A stretch of DNA of 64,000 bases, taken from Flavobacterium sp. 140616W15 (GTDB taxonomy: Bacteria; Bacteroidota; Bacteroidia; Flavobacteriales; Flavobacteriaceae). Numbering within the stretch: the stretch's first letter is position 1; every line of letters begins with the position of its first letter. Location: contig NZ_CP033068.1 in NCBI RefSeq assembly GCF_003668995.1, positions 868,001 through 932,000 of the forward strand, in the 5' to 3' direction. The notes beneath the pieces were generated by a model. The model did not search any database and was not told where the DNA came from. It worked only from the letters and a program-made list of their open reading frames with translations. Shown here one piece after another: positions 1 through 9,815 of this stretch. The position numbers and the translations under genes were made by a program.

Positions 1-1
1 T

Positions 2-3000
2 AACTCTCCTTATAAATATTATGTTTCAGTACTTAATGGAGGTATTTGCGAAAATATAGACGGTGCTTTAAAAGAAGTTGTAGTAAATTTTCCAGCAGGT
101 TCAGACTTGACAGTTACTGCAACTTTGGCTGGTTGTGCTAAAGTAAACTTAAAAGATGCTATCACAAATTTTGATACATCAGGAAATACAACATATACTT
201 TCTTTGATGCTGCAAATGCACCAATAACAGACCAGGCTGCAGCAAATATTACTATAGGTGGTGATTACTGGATTCAAGCTCAAACAACTGGTATTGATTG
301 TCCATCTGTGAAAGAAAAAGTAACGGTTACAATTAATCAGTTACCTACTTTAACAGCAGTAACAAGTTCGGTGGTTGTGAATTTAGGTGCTTCTGTACCT
401 TTATCCGCAACTTCAAATGGAACAGTTACATGGTACGATCCATCAGGAAATCCTATACCATCAAATAATACAGGTGCACTAAATACTGTTGGTGTTTTTA
501 CTTATACAGTAATTGCGAGTAATGGAACTTGTACAAATAGTCAGACTATTACAATTACTGTTATAGACCCTGCTAGTTGTGATCCATTATTAGAAAGAGA
601 ATATGCTACGACTCAGCAATGGGGAACTATTATTACTGGAGGCGTTACAAATGAAACTAATGGGGCAGATGGTAACCCTAAAACATATTCAACAATAACA
701 ACTGGTATAGGGCTTTTGGGTATCGGAACTACATGGCAAAATTTACAATGGCCTACAACTATTGCTAAAGGAACTCCAGTTACAGTTAAGTTAGGTGCAG
801 AGTATAGTGGGGTAGCTTTAGGACAAGGTGTTACAGTGATAGGAACTAAACGTGATGGTCTAGGGAACCCAATTGATATTGGAACTTTACAATCTGTATC
901 TGGATCATTATTAAATTTATTATCAGGTCAAAACTCATTTGAATACACATTTGTTCCATCAGATATTTCAGGGCCTAAAGCTTATGACGGTATTCGAGTA
1001 CAAATGGGATCAATCTTAGGTGTAGCACAAAATATTAATGTATATGATGCATATTATGATAAAACCGTTACCCAGATAACTTGTGGACAAGGAGATATCG
1101 AAGATGTTTTCTTTGGTGTAAAAGAAATAGGTGTTGGAGCATTAACAGCTACTGTTGGAGTTTCGAATGCATGGAACATAGCTGATAATGATGTAGCAAC
1201 TTATGCTACTATGTTTAGTGGAGTGGGGGTTCTTGCTGCGGCACAGCTTACAGCAACTTTTAGAACACCATCTATGGTTGGAGATAGTCTTAGAATAATA
1301 ATTTCTAAACCAGGAACTGTCTTGAATCTTAATTTACTTACTGGATTTAATATTCAGCTTTATTTAGGAAATACTGCTATTGGTGCTCCTATCCTAAACG
1401 ATAGTAGTTTATTGACCTTAAAATTACTTTCGGGAGATACAATGGCAATGACAATTTTAGCTCCTCAAACCCAGCCATATGATAGAGTCACAATATCTTT
1501 TGGAGGTGTTGTAAGTGTATTAGATCAGCTTAGAGTTCATAATATTGACCGTGTAACAAATACTAAAGTCCTTGGAGGAGACGATAATAATATGATCACG
1601 GTCTGCCCCGGTAGCACTATAACATTAGAAGTGCCCCCTGCCAATTGTTCGACTTATAAATGGTATGATTCTCCAACTGGAGGAAATTTCCTTGCCGATG
1701 GTCAGACATATACGCTTCCAGCAATATTAGCAGCAGGTACTTATAAATATTATATCCAACCAATTCGCTATGGCTGTGCAGCTCTTGCGAGAGGGGAAGT
1801 GACTGTAGTTGTTAGAGCTACAACTCCAGTAAGTACAATATTAAATGTAAAAATTAACGATGGAAGCGATACTATTATTTGTGCTGGAGATGGAAAAGTT
1901 AAGTTAGAAGCAGATTTAGCTGCTACTCCTGTACTTAATAATATAGTATACCATTGGTATAGTTTTGATGGTACAAATAGTAATTTAATTGTAGGAGAAA
2001 CAGCTTCAGTGTTAAATTTAACTGGATTAACAGCAGGTACTTATACTTATTATTTAGGAGTTAGTTCAGATGAATATTGCGAAACTGCTCCTGGAGATAG
2101 AAAACAAGTTACATTTACAATTTTACCAAATTCTCTAGTAACCGATATTACAGTAAATAACGATTCAGTTTGTCATAACACAGATGCTGTATTTACACCA
2201 GAGAGTACTTTGACAAATCCTAAATTCTTTTGGTATTTTGACGCTAATAAAACACAGGCTATTCCAAATGGACCAGGACCTGTTACTATTGCGGGTGTTA
2301 CTTATACAACTAGCAACCTAGGAGTTTTAACAGTCTCAGGATTAACAGCGCTTATGAGTCCTGTTACTTATTATGTTGCAGTATCAAGTGATAATACATG
2401 CGAAAATAAAGAGGGAGAATTAAAAGCAGCCACAGTAACAATAAGCAGTCCAGCAACTCCAACAACTAATGATGATACCCAGGACTTCTGTCTAGCTAAT
2501 AGCCCAACAGTTGCAAATCTTCAGGTAAATGAACCAAACGTTGTTTGGTATGATTCCCTTATAAGTACAACGCCTTTATTAGCAAGTACTCCATTGACAA
2601 GTCAAGTGTATTATGGAGCTATTTCTCTTCCAATAAAAACGAATCCAATAGAAGTATACTGTGAAAGTGCTGTACGATTAGTAGTAACCGTAACGGTAAC
2701 AGATCCACTAACTCCAACAACTAATGATGATACTCAGGATTTCTGTTTGGCAAATAATCCAACAGTTGCCAATCTTCAGGTAAATGAAACAGGTGTTGTT
2801 TGGTACAGTTCACTAGTAAGTGTAACACCATTAGATCCAACAACAGCTTTAGCCAACGGTCCATATTACGGAGCGATCCTAGATCCAGTAACTGGTTGTG
2901 TAAGTTCAGTTAGACTACTAGTAACCGTAACGGTAACAGATCCACTAACTCCAACAACTAATGATGATACTCAGGATTTCTGTTTGGCAAATAACCCAAC

Positions 3001-6000
3001 AGTTGCAAATCTTCAGGTAAACGAAACAGGAGTTGTTTGGTACAGTTCACTAGTAAGTGTTACGCCATTAGATCCAACAACAGCTTTAGCCAACGGTCCA
3101 TATTATGGAGCAATCCTAGATCCAGTAACTGGTTGTGTAAGTTCAGTTCGATTACTAGTAACCGTAACGGTAACAGATCCACTAACTCCAACAACTAATG
3201 ATGATACTCAGGATTTCTGTTTGGCAAATAACCCAACAGTTGCAAATCTTCAGGTAAATGAAACAGGTGTTGTTTGGTATAGTTCACTAGTAAGTGTTAC
3301 GCCATTAGATCCAACAACCGCTTTAGCCAACGGTCCATATTACGGAGCGATCCTAGATCCAGTAACTGGTTGTGTAAGTTCAGTTAGATTACTAGTAACC
3401 GTAACGGTAACAGATCCACTAACTCCAACAACTAATGATGATACTCAGGATTTCTGTTTGGCAAATAACCCAACAGTTGCAAATCTTCAGGTAAATGAAA
3501 CAGGTGTTGTTTGGTATAGTTCACTAGTAAGTGTAACACCATTAGATCCAACAACCGCTTTAGCCAACGGTCCATATTACGGAGCGATCCTAGATCCAGT
3601 AACTGGTTGTGTAAGTTCAGTTAGATTACTAGTAACCGTAACGGTAACAGATCCACTAACTCCAACAACTAATGATGATACTCAGGATTTCTGTTTGGCC
3701 AATAATCCAACAGTTGCAAATCTTCAGGTAAATGAAACAGGTGTTGTTTGGTATAGTTCACTAGTAAGTGTTACGCCATTAGATCCAACAACCGCTTTAG
3801 CCAACGGTCCATATTACGGAGCGATCCTAGATCCAGTAACTGGTTGTGTAAGTTCAGTTAGATTACTAGTAACCGTAACGGTAACAGATCCACTAACTCC
3901 AACAACTAATGATGATACTCAGGATTTCTGTTTGGCAAATAACCCAACAGTTGCAAATCTTCAGGTAAATGAAACAGGTGTTGTTTGGTATAGTTCACTA
4001 GTAAGTGTAACACCATTAGATCCAACAACCGCTTTAGCCAACGGTCCATATTACGGAGCGATCCTAGATCCAGTAACTGGTTGTGTAAGTTCAGTTAGAT
4101 TACTAGTAACCGTAACGGTAACAGATCCACTAACTCCAACAACTAATGATGATACTCAGGATTTCTGTTTGGCCAATAATCCAACAGTTGCAAATCTTCA
4201 GGTAAATGAAACAGGTGTTGTTTGGTATAGTTCACTAGTAAGTGTTACGCCATTAGATCCAACAACCGCTTTAGCCAACGGTCCATATTACGGAGCGATC
4301 CTAGATCCAGTAACTGGTTGTGTAAGTTCAGTTAGATTACTAGTAACCGTAACGGTAACAGATCCACTAACTCCAACAACTAATGATGATACTCAGGATT
4401 TCTGTTTGGCCAATAATCCAACAGTTGCAAATCTTCAGGTAAATGAAACAGGTGTTGTTTGGTATAGTTCACTAGTAAGTGTTACGCCATTAGATCCAAC
4501 AACCGCTTTAGCCAACGGTCCATATTACGGAGCGATCCTAGATCCAGTAACTGGTTGTGTAAGTTCAGTTAGATTACTAGTAACCGTAACGGTAACAGAT
4601 CCACTAACTCCAACAACTAATGATGACACTCAGGATTTCTGTTTGGCAAATAACCCAACAGTTGCCAATCTTCAGGTAAATGAAACAGGTGTTGTTTGGT
4701 ACAGTTCACTAGTAAGTGTTACGCCATTAGATCCAACAACCGCTTTAGCCAACGGTCCATATTACGGAGCGATCCTAGATCCAGTAACTGGTTGTGTAAG
4801 TTCAGTTAGATTACTAGTAACCGTAACGGTAACAGATCCACTAACTCCAACAACTAATGATGATACTCAGGATTTCTGTTTGGCCAATAATCCAACAGTT
4901 GCAAATCTTCAGGTAAATGAAACAGGTGTTGTTTGGTATAGTTCACTAGTAAGTGTAACACCATTAGATCCAACAACCGCTTTAGCCAACGGTCCATATT
5001 ACGGAGCAATCCTAGATCCAGTAACTGGTTGTGTAAGTTCAGTTAGATTACTAGTAACCGTAAGGGTAACAGATCCACTAACTCCAACAACTAATGATGA
5101 TACTCAGGATTTCTGTTTGGCAAATAATCCAACAGTTGCAAATCTTCAGGTAAATGAAACAGGTGTTGTTTGGTACAGTTCACTAGTAAGTGTTACGCCA
5201 TTAGATCCAACAACAGCTTTAGCGAACGGTCCATATTACGGAGCAATCCTAGATCCATTAACTGGTTGTGTAAGTTCAGTTAGATTACTAGTAACCGTAA
5301 CGGTAACAGATCCACTAACTCCAACAACTAATGATGATACTCAGGATTTCTGTTTGGCAAATAACCCAACAGTTGCCAATCTTCAGGTAAATGAAACAGG
5401 TGTTGTTTGGTACAGTTCACTAGTTAGTGTTACGCCATTAGATCCAACAACCGCTTTAGCGAACGGTCCATATTACGGAGCGATCCTAGATCCAGTAACT
5501 GGTTGTGTAAGTTCAGTTAGATTACTAGTAACCGTAACGGTAACAGATCCACTAACTCCAACAACTAATGATGACACTCAGGATTTCTGTTTGGCAAATA
5601 ACCCAACAGTTGCCAATCTTCAGGTAAATGAAACAGGTGTTGTTTGGTACAGTTCACTAGTTAGTGTAACACCATTAGATCCAACAACAGCTTTAGCCAA
5701 CGGTCCATATTACGGAGCAATCCTAGATCCAGTAACTGGTTGTGTAAGTTCAGTTAGATTACTAGTAACCGTAACGGTAACAGATCCACTAACTCCAACA
5801 ACTAATGATGATACTCAGGATTTCTGTTTGGCAAATAACCCAACAGTTGCAAATCTTCAGGTAAATGAAACAGGTGTTGTTTGGTACAGTTCACTAGTTA
5901 GTGTAACACCATTAGATCCAACAACAGCTTTAGCCAACGGTCCATATTACGGAGCAATCCTAGATCCAGTAACTGGTTGTGTAAGTTCAGTTAGATTACT

Positions 6001-8818
6001 AGTAACCGTAACGGTAACAGATCCACTAACTCCAACAACTAATGATGATACTCAGGATTTCTGTTTGGCAAATAATCCAACAGTTGCCAATCTTCAGGTA
6101 AATGAAACAGGTGTTGTTTGGTACAGTTCACTAGTAAGTGTTACGCCATTAGATCCAACAACAGCTTTAGCCAACGGTCCATATTATGGAGCGATCCTAG
6201 ATCCAGTAACTGGTTGTGTAAGTTCAGTTAGATTACTAGTAACCGTAACGGTAACAGATCCACTAACTCCAACAACTAATGATGATACTCAGGATTTCTG
6301 TTTGGCAAATAATCCAACAGTTGCCAATCTTCAGGTAAATGAAACAGGCGTTGTTTGGTACAGTTCACTAGTAAGTGTTACGCCATTAGATCCAACAACA
6401 GCTTTAGCGAACGGTCCATATTATGGAGCGATCCTAGATCCAGTAACTGGTTGTGTAAGTTCAGTTAGACTACTAGTAACCGTAACGGTAACAGATCCAC
6501 TAACTCCAACAACTAATGATGATACTCAGGATTTCTGTTTGGTAAATAATCCAACAGTTGCCAATCTTCAGGTAAATGAAACAGGTGTTGTTTGGTACAG
6601 TTCACTAGTAAGTGTAACACCATTAGATCCAACAACCGCTTTAGCCAACGGTCCATATTACGGAGCGATCCTAGATCCAGTAACTGGTTGTGTAAGTTCA
6701 GTTAGATTACTAGTAACCGTAACGGTAACAGATCCACTAACTCCAACAACTAATGATGATACTCAGGATTTCTGTTTGGCCAATAATCCAACAGTTGCAA
6801 ATCTTCAGGTAAATGAAACAGGTGTTGTTTGGTATAGTTCATTAGTAAGTGTTACTCCATTAGATCCAACCACAGCTTTAGCAAATGGACCTTATTACGG
6901 AGCAATCTTAGATCCAGTAACAGGTTGTGTGAGTTCCGTTCGATTAGTAGTAACGGTAACAGTAACTAATCCAGCAAAACCAACAACGAATGATGATACG
7001 CAGGATTTCTGTTTGGCAAATAATCCAACAGTAGCGAGTCTTCAGGTAAACGAGACAGGAGTGGTTTGGTATAGTTCATTAGTAAGTGTTACCCCATTAG
7101 ATCCAACCACAGCTTTAGCAAATGGAGAATACTACGGAGCAATCCTAGATCCAGTAACTGGTTGTGTAAGTTCAGTTAGATTACTAGTAACGGTAACAGT
7201 AACAGATCCAGCTAAGCCAACAACGAACGATGATACGCAAGCTTTCTGTTTAGCAAATAGCCCAACAGTTGCAAACTTGCAGGTAAATGAAACCGGAGTG
7301 GTTTGGTATAGTTCACTAGTAAGTGTAACGCCATTAGATCCAACCACAGCTTTGGCTAATGGAGAATACTACGGAGGAATCCTAGATCCAGTAACTGGTT
7401 GTGTAAGTTCAGTAAGATTAGTAGTAACGGTAACAGTAACAGATCCAGCTAAACCAACAACAAACGATGATACGCAGGATTTCTGTTTGGTAAATGCACC
7501 AACAGTGGCGAGTCTTCAGGTAAATGAGACTGGTGTAGTTTGGTATACAACAGCAACAGGAGGAACAGCTTTAGATCCAACGACTGTTTTAGCTAACGGA
7601 TCTTATTACGGAGCAATCCTAGATCCAGTAACTGGTTGTGCAAGTTCAGTTAGATTATTAGTTAAAGTGATTATTAATGACGGTGCAATACCAACTACAA
7701 CAAGAGCTACGCAAGATTTTTGTTTAACAGCTCTGCCGAAAATTTCAGATTTACAAGTAAATGAAATTGGGGTTGTTTGGTATAATGTAGAAACAGGAGG
7801 GATTGCATTAGCTCCAAGTTCATTACTAGTAGCTGGAACATATTATGGCTCTTTAAAAAATCTAATAACAGGTTGTGAAAGTAAATTAAGATTGGCCATT
7901 CCGATTACTTTTAGAGGAAGCGAGTTACCAACAATAGCCTCAAGTAAAGCAGTTCCGTGTGTTTTTGATGAGATTACTTATACAACTGTAAGCGGAATGT
8001 CAAATTATGATTGGACAATTACTGGAGGAGGTACTATTACGGCAGGAGGTCTTGCTACCGATAATTTTGTAACAGTTTCATGGCCAGCGATAGGGCCTGC
8101 AAGTGTAAATGTTTCCTATACTAATCTATGTAATGAGACAAATAGTAAATTATTAACGCTTGATGTTGCAACTTGTTCAGATATAACAATGAGTAAGACA
8201 GTAGATAATCCAACTCCTAATATTAATGATAAAGTAACTTTTACTGTAACAGTAAATAATGTAGGATCAGGAAACTTTATAGATACAATAGTTAGTGAAA
8301 TTTTGCCAACAGGATATGATTTTGTTAGTGCACAAACTACTACTGGAACATATAGCAATATAACTGGAGCGTGGAATATTCCAGTATTAAACGCCAATGA
8401 AAGTGCAGTGCTTACTGTAGTGGTTCAAGTATTACCAACAGGAAATTATTTAAATGTAGCTTCGATCGTGGTTTCAAATCCAATAGATTCGGATACAACA
8501 AATAATCATGGAGAAGCTTCTGTAAGCCCTGTATGTTTGATAGTTTATAATGAATTTACTCCTAACAATGATGGTGCAAATGATGTTTTCAAAATAGATT
8601 GTATTGAAAATTATCCGAATAATAGTTTAAATGTTTATAACAGATACGGAGCGTTAGTTTATAAACAAAATCATTATAATAATGATTGGGATGGGATAGC
8701 AAATGTATCAGGCGCAATTAATAAAGGAGATAAATTACCAGCGGGCACATATTATTATGTTCTGGATATTGGTGCAGATGGAGTAGTTAAAACAGGTTGG
8801 TTATCTATTATTAGATAA
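2..8818 (+). CDS. Giant repeat adhesin with T9SS type B sorting domain (5' end outside window)
   Basis: The frame is open from the first bases, so the true start and signal peptide lie upstream; 2938 residues are visible. The N-terminal third has Ig-like/PKD-like segments with a repeated Trp-Tyr pattern. Then come 23 Ig-like repeats of about 79 residues, each with two Cys (DFC and TGC motifs), a DUF11-like domain (about 8165-8520) and a C-terminal region (about 8540-8815) with the NEFTPNNDGANDVF motif and a YNRYG...W.G...PAGTYYY pattern. That end is the gliding-motility-associated (CHU_C) domain that directs type IX secretion, type B. The next two genes are a PorP/SprF protein and an OmpA/PD40 protein, the usual partners of SprB-like surface adhesins. 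By family knowledge it should be exported and held at the cell surface. Its ligand, and any role in gliding, are not visible. Confidence 0.9.
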   Translation, partial: NSPYKYYVSVLNGGICENIDGALKEVVVNFPAGSDLTVTATLAGCAKVNLKDAITNFDTSGNTTYTFFDAANAPITDQAAANITIGGDYWIQAQTTGIDCPSVKEKVTVTINQLPTLTAVTSSVVVNLGASVPLSATSNGTVTWYDPSGNPIPSNNTGALNTVGVFTYTVIASNGTCTNSQTITITVIDPASCDPLLEREYATTQQWGTIITGGVTNETNGADGNPKTYSTITTGIGLLGIGTTWQNLQWPTTIAKGTPVTVKLGAEYSGVALGQGVTVIGTKRDGLGNPIDIGTLQSVSGSLLNLLSGQNSFEYTFVPSDISGPKAYDGIRVQMGSILGVAQNINVYDAYYDKTVTQITCGQGDIEDVFFGVKEIGVGALTATVGVSNAWNIADNDVATYATMFSGVGVLAAAQLTATFRTPSMVGDSLRIIISKPGTVLNLNLLTGFNIQLYLGNTAIGAPILNDSSLLTLKLLSGDTMAMTILAPQTQPYDRVTISFGGVVSVLDQLRVHNIDRVTNTKVLGGDDNNMITVCPGSTITLEVPPANCSTYKWYDSPTGGNFLADGQTYTLPAILAAGTYKYYIQPIRYGCAALARGEVTVVVRATTPVSTILNVKINDGSDTIICAGDGKVKLEADLAATPVLNNIVYHWYSFDGTNSNLIVGETASVLNLTGLTAGTYTYYLGVSSDEYCETAPGDRKQVTFTILPNSLVTDITVNNDSVCHNTDAVFTPESTLTNPKFFWYFDANKTQAIPNGPGPVTIAGVTYTTSNLGVLTVSGLTALMSPVTYYVAVSSDNTCENKEGELKAATVTISSPATPTTNDDTQDFCLANSPTVANLQVNEPNVVWYDSLISTTPLLASTPLTSQVYYGAISLPIKTNPIEVYCESAVRLVVTVTVTDPLTPTTNDDTQDFCLANNPTVANLQVNETGVVWYSSLVSVTPLDPTTALANGPYYGAILDPVTGCVSSVRLLVTVTVTDPLTPTTNDDTQDFCLANNPTVANLQVNETGVVWYSSLVSVTPLDPTTALANGPYYGAILDPVTGCVSSVRLLVTVTVTDPLTPTTNDDTQDFCLANNPTVANLQVNETGVVWYSSLVSVTPLDPTTALANGPYYGAILDPVTGCVSSVRLLVTVTVTDPLTPTTNDDTQDFCLANNPTVANLQVNETGVVWYSSLVSVTPLDPTTALANGPYYGAILDPVTGCVSSVRLLVTVTVTDPLTPTTNDDTQDFCLANNPTVANLQVNETGVVWYSSLVSVTPLDPTTALANGPYYGAILDPVTGCVSSVRLLVTVTVTDPLTPTTNDDTQDFCLANNPTVANLQVNETGVVWYSSLVSVTPLDPTTALANGPYYGAILDPVTGCVSSVRLLVTVTVTDPLTPTTNDDTQDFCLANNPTVANLQVNETGVVWYSSLVSVTPLDPTTALANGPYYGAILDPVTGCVSSVRLLVTVTVTDPLTPTTNDDTQDFCLANNPTVANLQVNETGVVWYSSLVSVTPLDPTTALANGPYYGAILDPVTGCVSSVRLLVTVTVTDPLTPTTNDDTQDFCLANNPTVANLQVNETGVVWYSSLVSVTPLDPTTALANGPYYGAILDPVTGCVSSVRLLVTVTVTDPLTPTTNDDTQDFCLANNPTVANLQVNETGVVWYSSLVSVTPLDPTTALANGPYYGAILDPVTGCVSSVRLLVTVRVTDPLTPTTNDDTQDFCLANNPTVANLQVNETGVVWYSSLVSVTPLDPTTALANGPYYGAILDPLTGCVSSVRLLVTVTVTDPLTPTTNDDTQDFCLANNPTVANLQVNETGVVWYSSLVSVTPLDPTTALANGPYYGAILDPVTGCVSSVRLLVTVTVTDPLTPTTNDDTQDFCLANNPTVANLQVNETGVVWYSSLVSVTPLDPTTALANGPYYGAILDPVTGCVSSVRLLVTVTVTDPLTPTTNDDTQDFCLANNPTVANLQVNETGVVWYSSLVSVTPLDPTTALANGPYYGAILDPVTGCVSSVRLLVTVTVTDPLTPTTNDDTQDFCLANNPTVANLQVNETGVVWYSSLVSVTPLDPTTALANGPYYGAILDPVTGCVSSVRLLVTVTVTDPLTPTTNDDTQDFCLANNPTVANLQVNETGVVWYSSLVSVTPLDPTTALANGPYYGAILDPVTGCVSSVRLLVTVTVTDPLTPTTNDDTQDFCLVNNPTVANLQVNETGVVWYSSLVSVTPLDPTTALANGPYYGAILDPVTGCVSSVRLLVTVTVTDPLTPTTNDDTQDFCLANNPTVANLQVNETGVVWYSSLVSVTPLDPTTALANGPYYGAILDPVTGCVSSVRLVVTVTVTNPAKPTTNDDTQDFCLANNPTVASLQVNETGVVWYSSLVSVTPLDPTTALANGEYYGAILDPVTGCVSSVRLLVTVTVTDPAKPTTNDDTQAFCLANSPTVANLQVNETGVVWYSSLVSVTPLDPTTALANGEYYGGILDPVTGCVSSVRLVVTVTVTDPAKPTTNDDTQDFCLVNAPTVASLQVNETGVVWYTTATGGTALDPTTVLANGSYYGAILDPVTGCASSVRLLVKVIINDGAIPTTTRATQDFCLTALPKISDLQVNEIGVVWYNVETGGIALAPSSLLVAGTYYGSLKNLITGCESKLRLAIPITFRGSELPTIASSKAVPCVFDEITYTTVSGMSNYDWTITGGGTITAGGLATDNFVTVSWPAIGPASVNVSYTNLCNETNSKLLTLDVATCSDITMSKTVDNPTPNINDKVTFTVTVNNVGSGNFIDTIVSEILPTGYDFVSAQTTTGTYSNITGAWNIPVLNANESAVLTVVVQVLPTGNYLNVASIVVSNPIDSDTTNNHGEASVSPVCLIVYNEFTPNNDGANDVFKIDCIENYPNNSLNVYNRYGALVYKQNHYNNDWDGIANVSGAINKGDKLPAGTYYYVLDIGADGVVKTGWLSIIR
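2447..7915 (+). repeat. 23 tandem Ig-like coding repeats, 18 of them near-identical 237-bp units
   Basis: Exact 237-bp (79-codon) periodicity runs from 2702 to 7915. A divergent 85-codon first unit occupies 2447-2701. Units starting at 2702, 2939, 3176 and so on to 6731 (18 units) begin DPLTPTTNDDTQDFC and are almost identical in protein and DNA. I see only three single-residue changes in them: a Val and an Arg swapped in for Thr or Ala near 5063 and 6540, and a Leu for Val near 5255. Units at 6968, 7205, 7442 and 7679 diverge progressively. Variable bases are mostly third positions that recur in combinations (for example gttacgcca versus gtaacacca), as expected from unit duplication and gene conversion. 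The copy number here may be an assembly estimate. Confidence 0.97.
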
Positions 8819-8871
8819 CCTCCTGTAACCATAAATCATCAAATTAAATTAACTGACTAAATAGTTATAAT

Positions 8872-9804
8872 ATGAAACTAAGTGTAAAATTTATAGAGAA
8901 CTATCTTTTGATATTTTGCGGGTTTGCATCATTCTTTGCAAATGCACAACAAGACCCGCAATATACACAGTATATGTACAACACAATGGTCATCAATCCA
9001 GCTTATGCTGGTTCTACAGGTTATCTAGAAGCAGTATTATTGCATCGATCACAATGGGTTGGAATAGATGGTGCACCACAAACACAATCACTCTCAGTAC
9101 AAGCCCCCTTGAGAAATGAAAAAATAGGGTTAGGTTTAAGCGTGGTTAATGATAAGTTAGGGCCATCAAATGAATTATACTTAGATGGTAATTTTTCATA
9201 TTCATTGGCTTTAGGTTATGAAAAAAGATTAGCATTTGGATTAAGAGCAGGAATGAGAATGATGAATATTGATTGGACTAAAGGACGATATTATGATGCT
9301 AACGATGCACTATTAAATAATAATATTAATAATGTAGTAAAACCATCAATAGGAGCAGGGGTATATTATTATACAGATAGGTGGTATGTAGGCGCATCGG
9401 TTCCAAGCTTCATAAGAAGTGATTATTACAATGACATACAAGAATCAATAAACTATGATAGATTGCATTATTTTTTCATGGGAGGTTATGTATTTGATTT
9501 AAATAGAAGCTTGAAGTTCAAACCAGCAGTTTTAGCTAAAGTAGTAAACGGAGCGCCAATTTCAGTTGATCTTTCGGCTAATTTTATGCTTCAGGAAAAA
9601 GTTGTACTAGGAGCCTCTTACCGCTTTGATGATTCAGTTAGTGCATTGGCAGGATTTCAAATATCACCAAGCTTTTACATCGGATATTCATATGATTATA
9701 CAGTAACCAAATTGAATAAATACAATGATGGTTCGCATGAATTTATATTGCGATATCAATTTAATAAAGATCCAAGAAAAATTAAATCTCCTAGATTCTT
9801 TTAA
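8872..9804 (+). CDS. PorP/SprF family type IX secretion system membrane protein
   Basis: A 310-residue protein with a Sec signal peptide ending FFANAQ, followed by the hallmark start of the family, QQDPQYTQYMYN and NPAYAGS. Alternating hydrophobic strands through the rest fit an outer-membrane beta-barrel. SprF/PorP proteins sit in the outer membrane and are needed for secretion or surface attachment of the adhesin encoded next to them. The gene starts 53 bp after the adhesin stop and ends 11 bp before the OmpA-like gene, so the three are probably one transcript. I leave the symbol blank because many paralogues share this fold and the specific partner cannot be proven here. Confidence 0.93.
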   Translation: MKLSVKFIENYLLIFCGFASFFANAQQDPQYTQYMYNTMVINPAYAGSTGYLEAVLLHRSQWVGIDGAPQTQSLSVQAPLRNEKIGLGLSVVNDKLGPSNELYLDGNFSYSLALGYEKRLAFGLRAGMRMMNIDWTKGRYYDANDALLNNNINNVVKPSIGAGVYYYTDRWYVGASVPSFIRSDYYNDIQESINYDRLHYFFMGGYVFDLNRSLKFKPAVLAKVVNGAPISVDLSANFMLQEKVVLGASYRFDDSVSALAGFQISPSFYIGYSYDYTVTKLNKYNDGSHEFILRYQFNKDPRKIKSPRFF

Positions 9805-9815
9805 ATACCTTACAT

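Noticed and set aside
2702..6967. The 237-bp array as a CRISPR or non-coding satellite
   Set aside because: The period is a multiple of three, the units stay in frame and encode Ig-like repeats with conserved Cys; there are no short repeats with unique spacers.
7132..8397. Open frames on the minus strand inside the adhesin gene
   Set aside because: They are open only because the dominant frame repeats; no start signals, no recognisable protein, no independent promoter.
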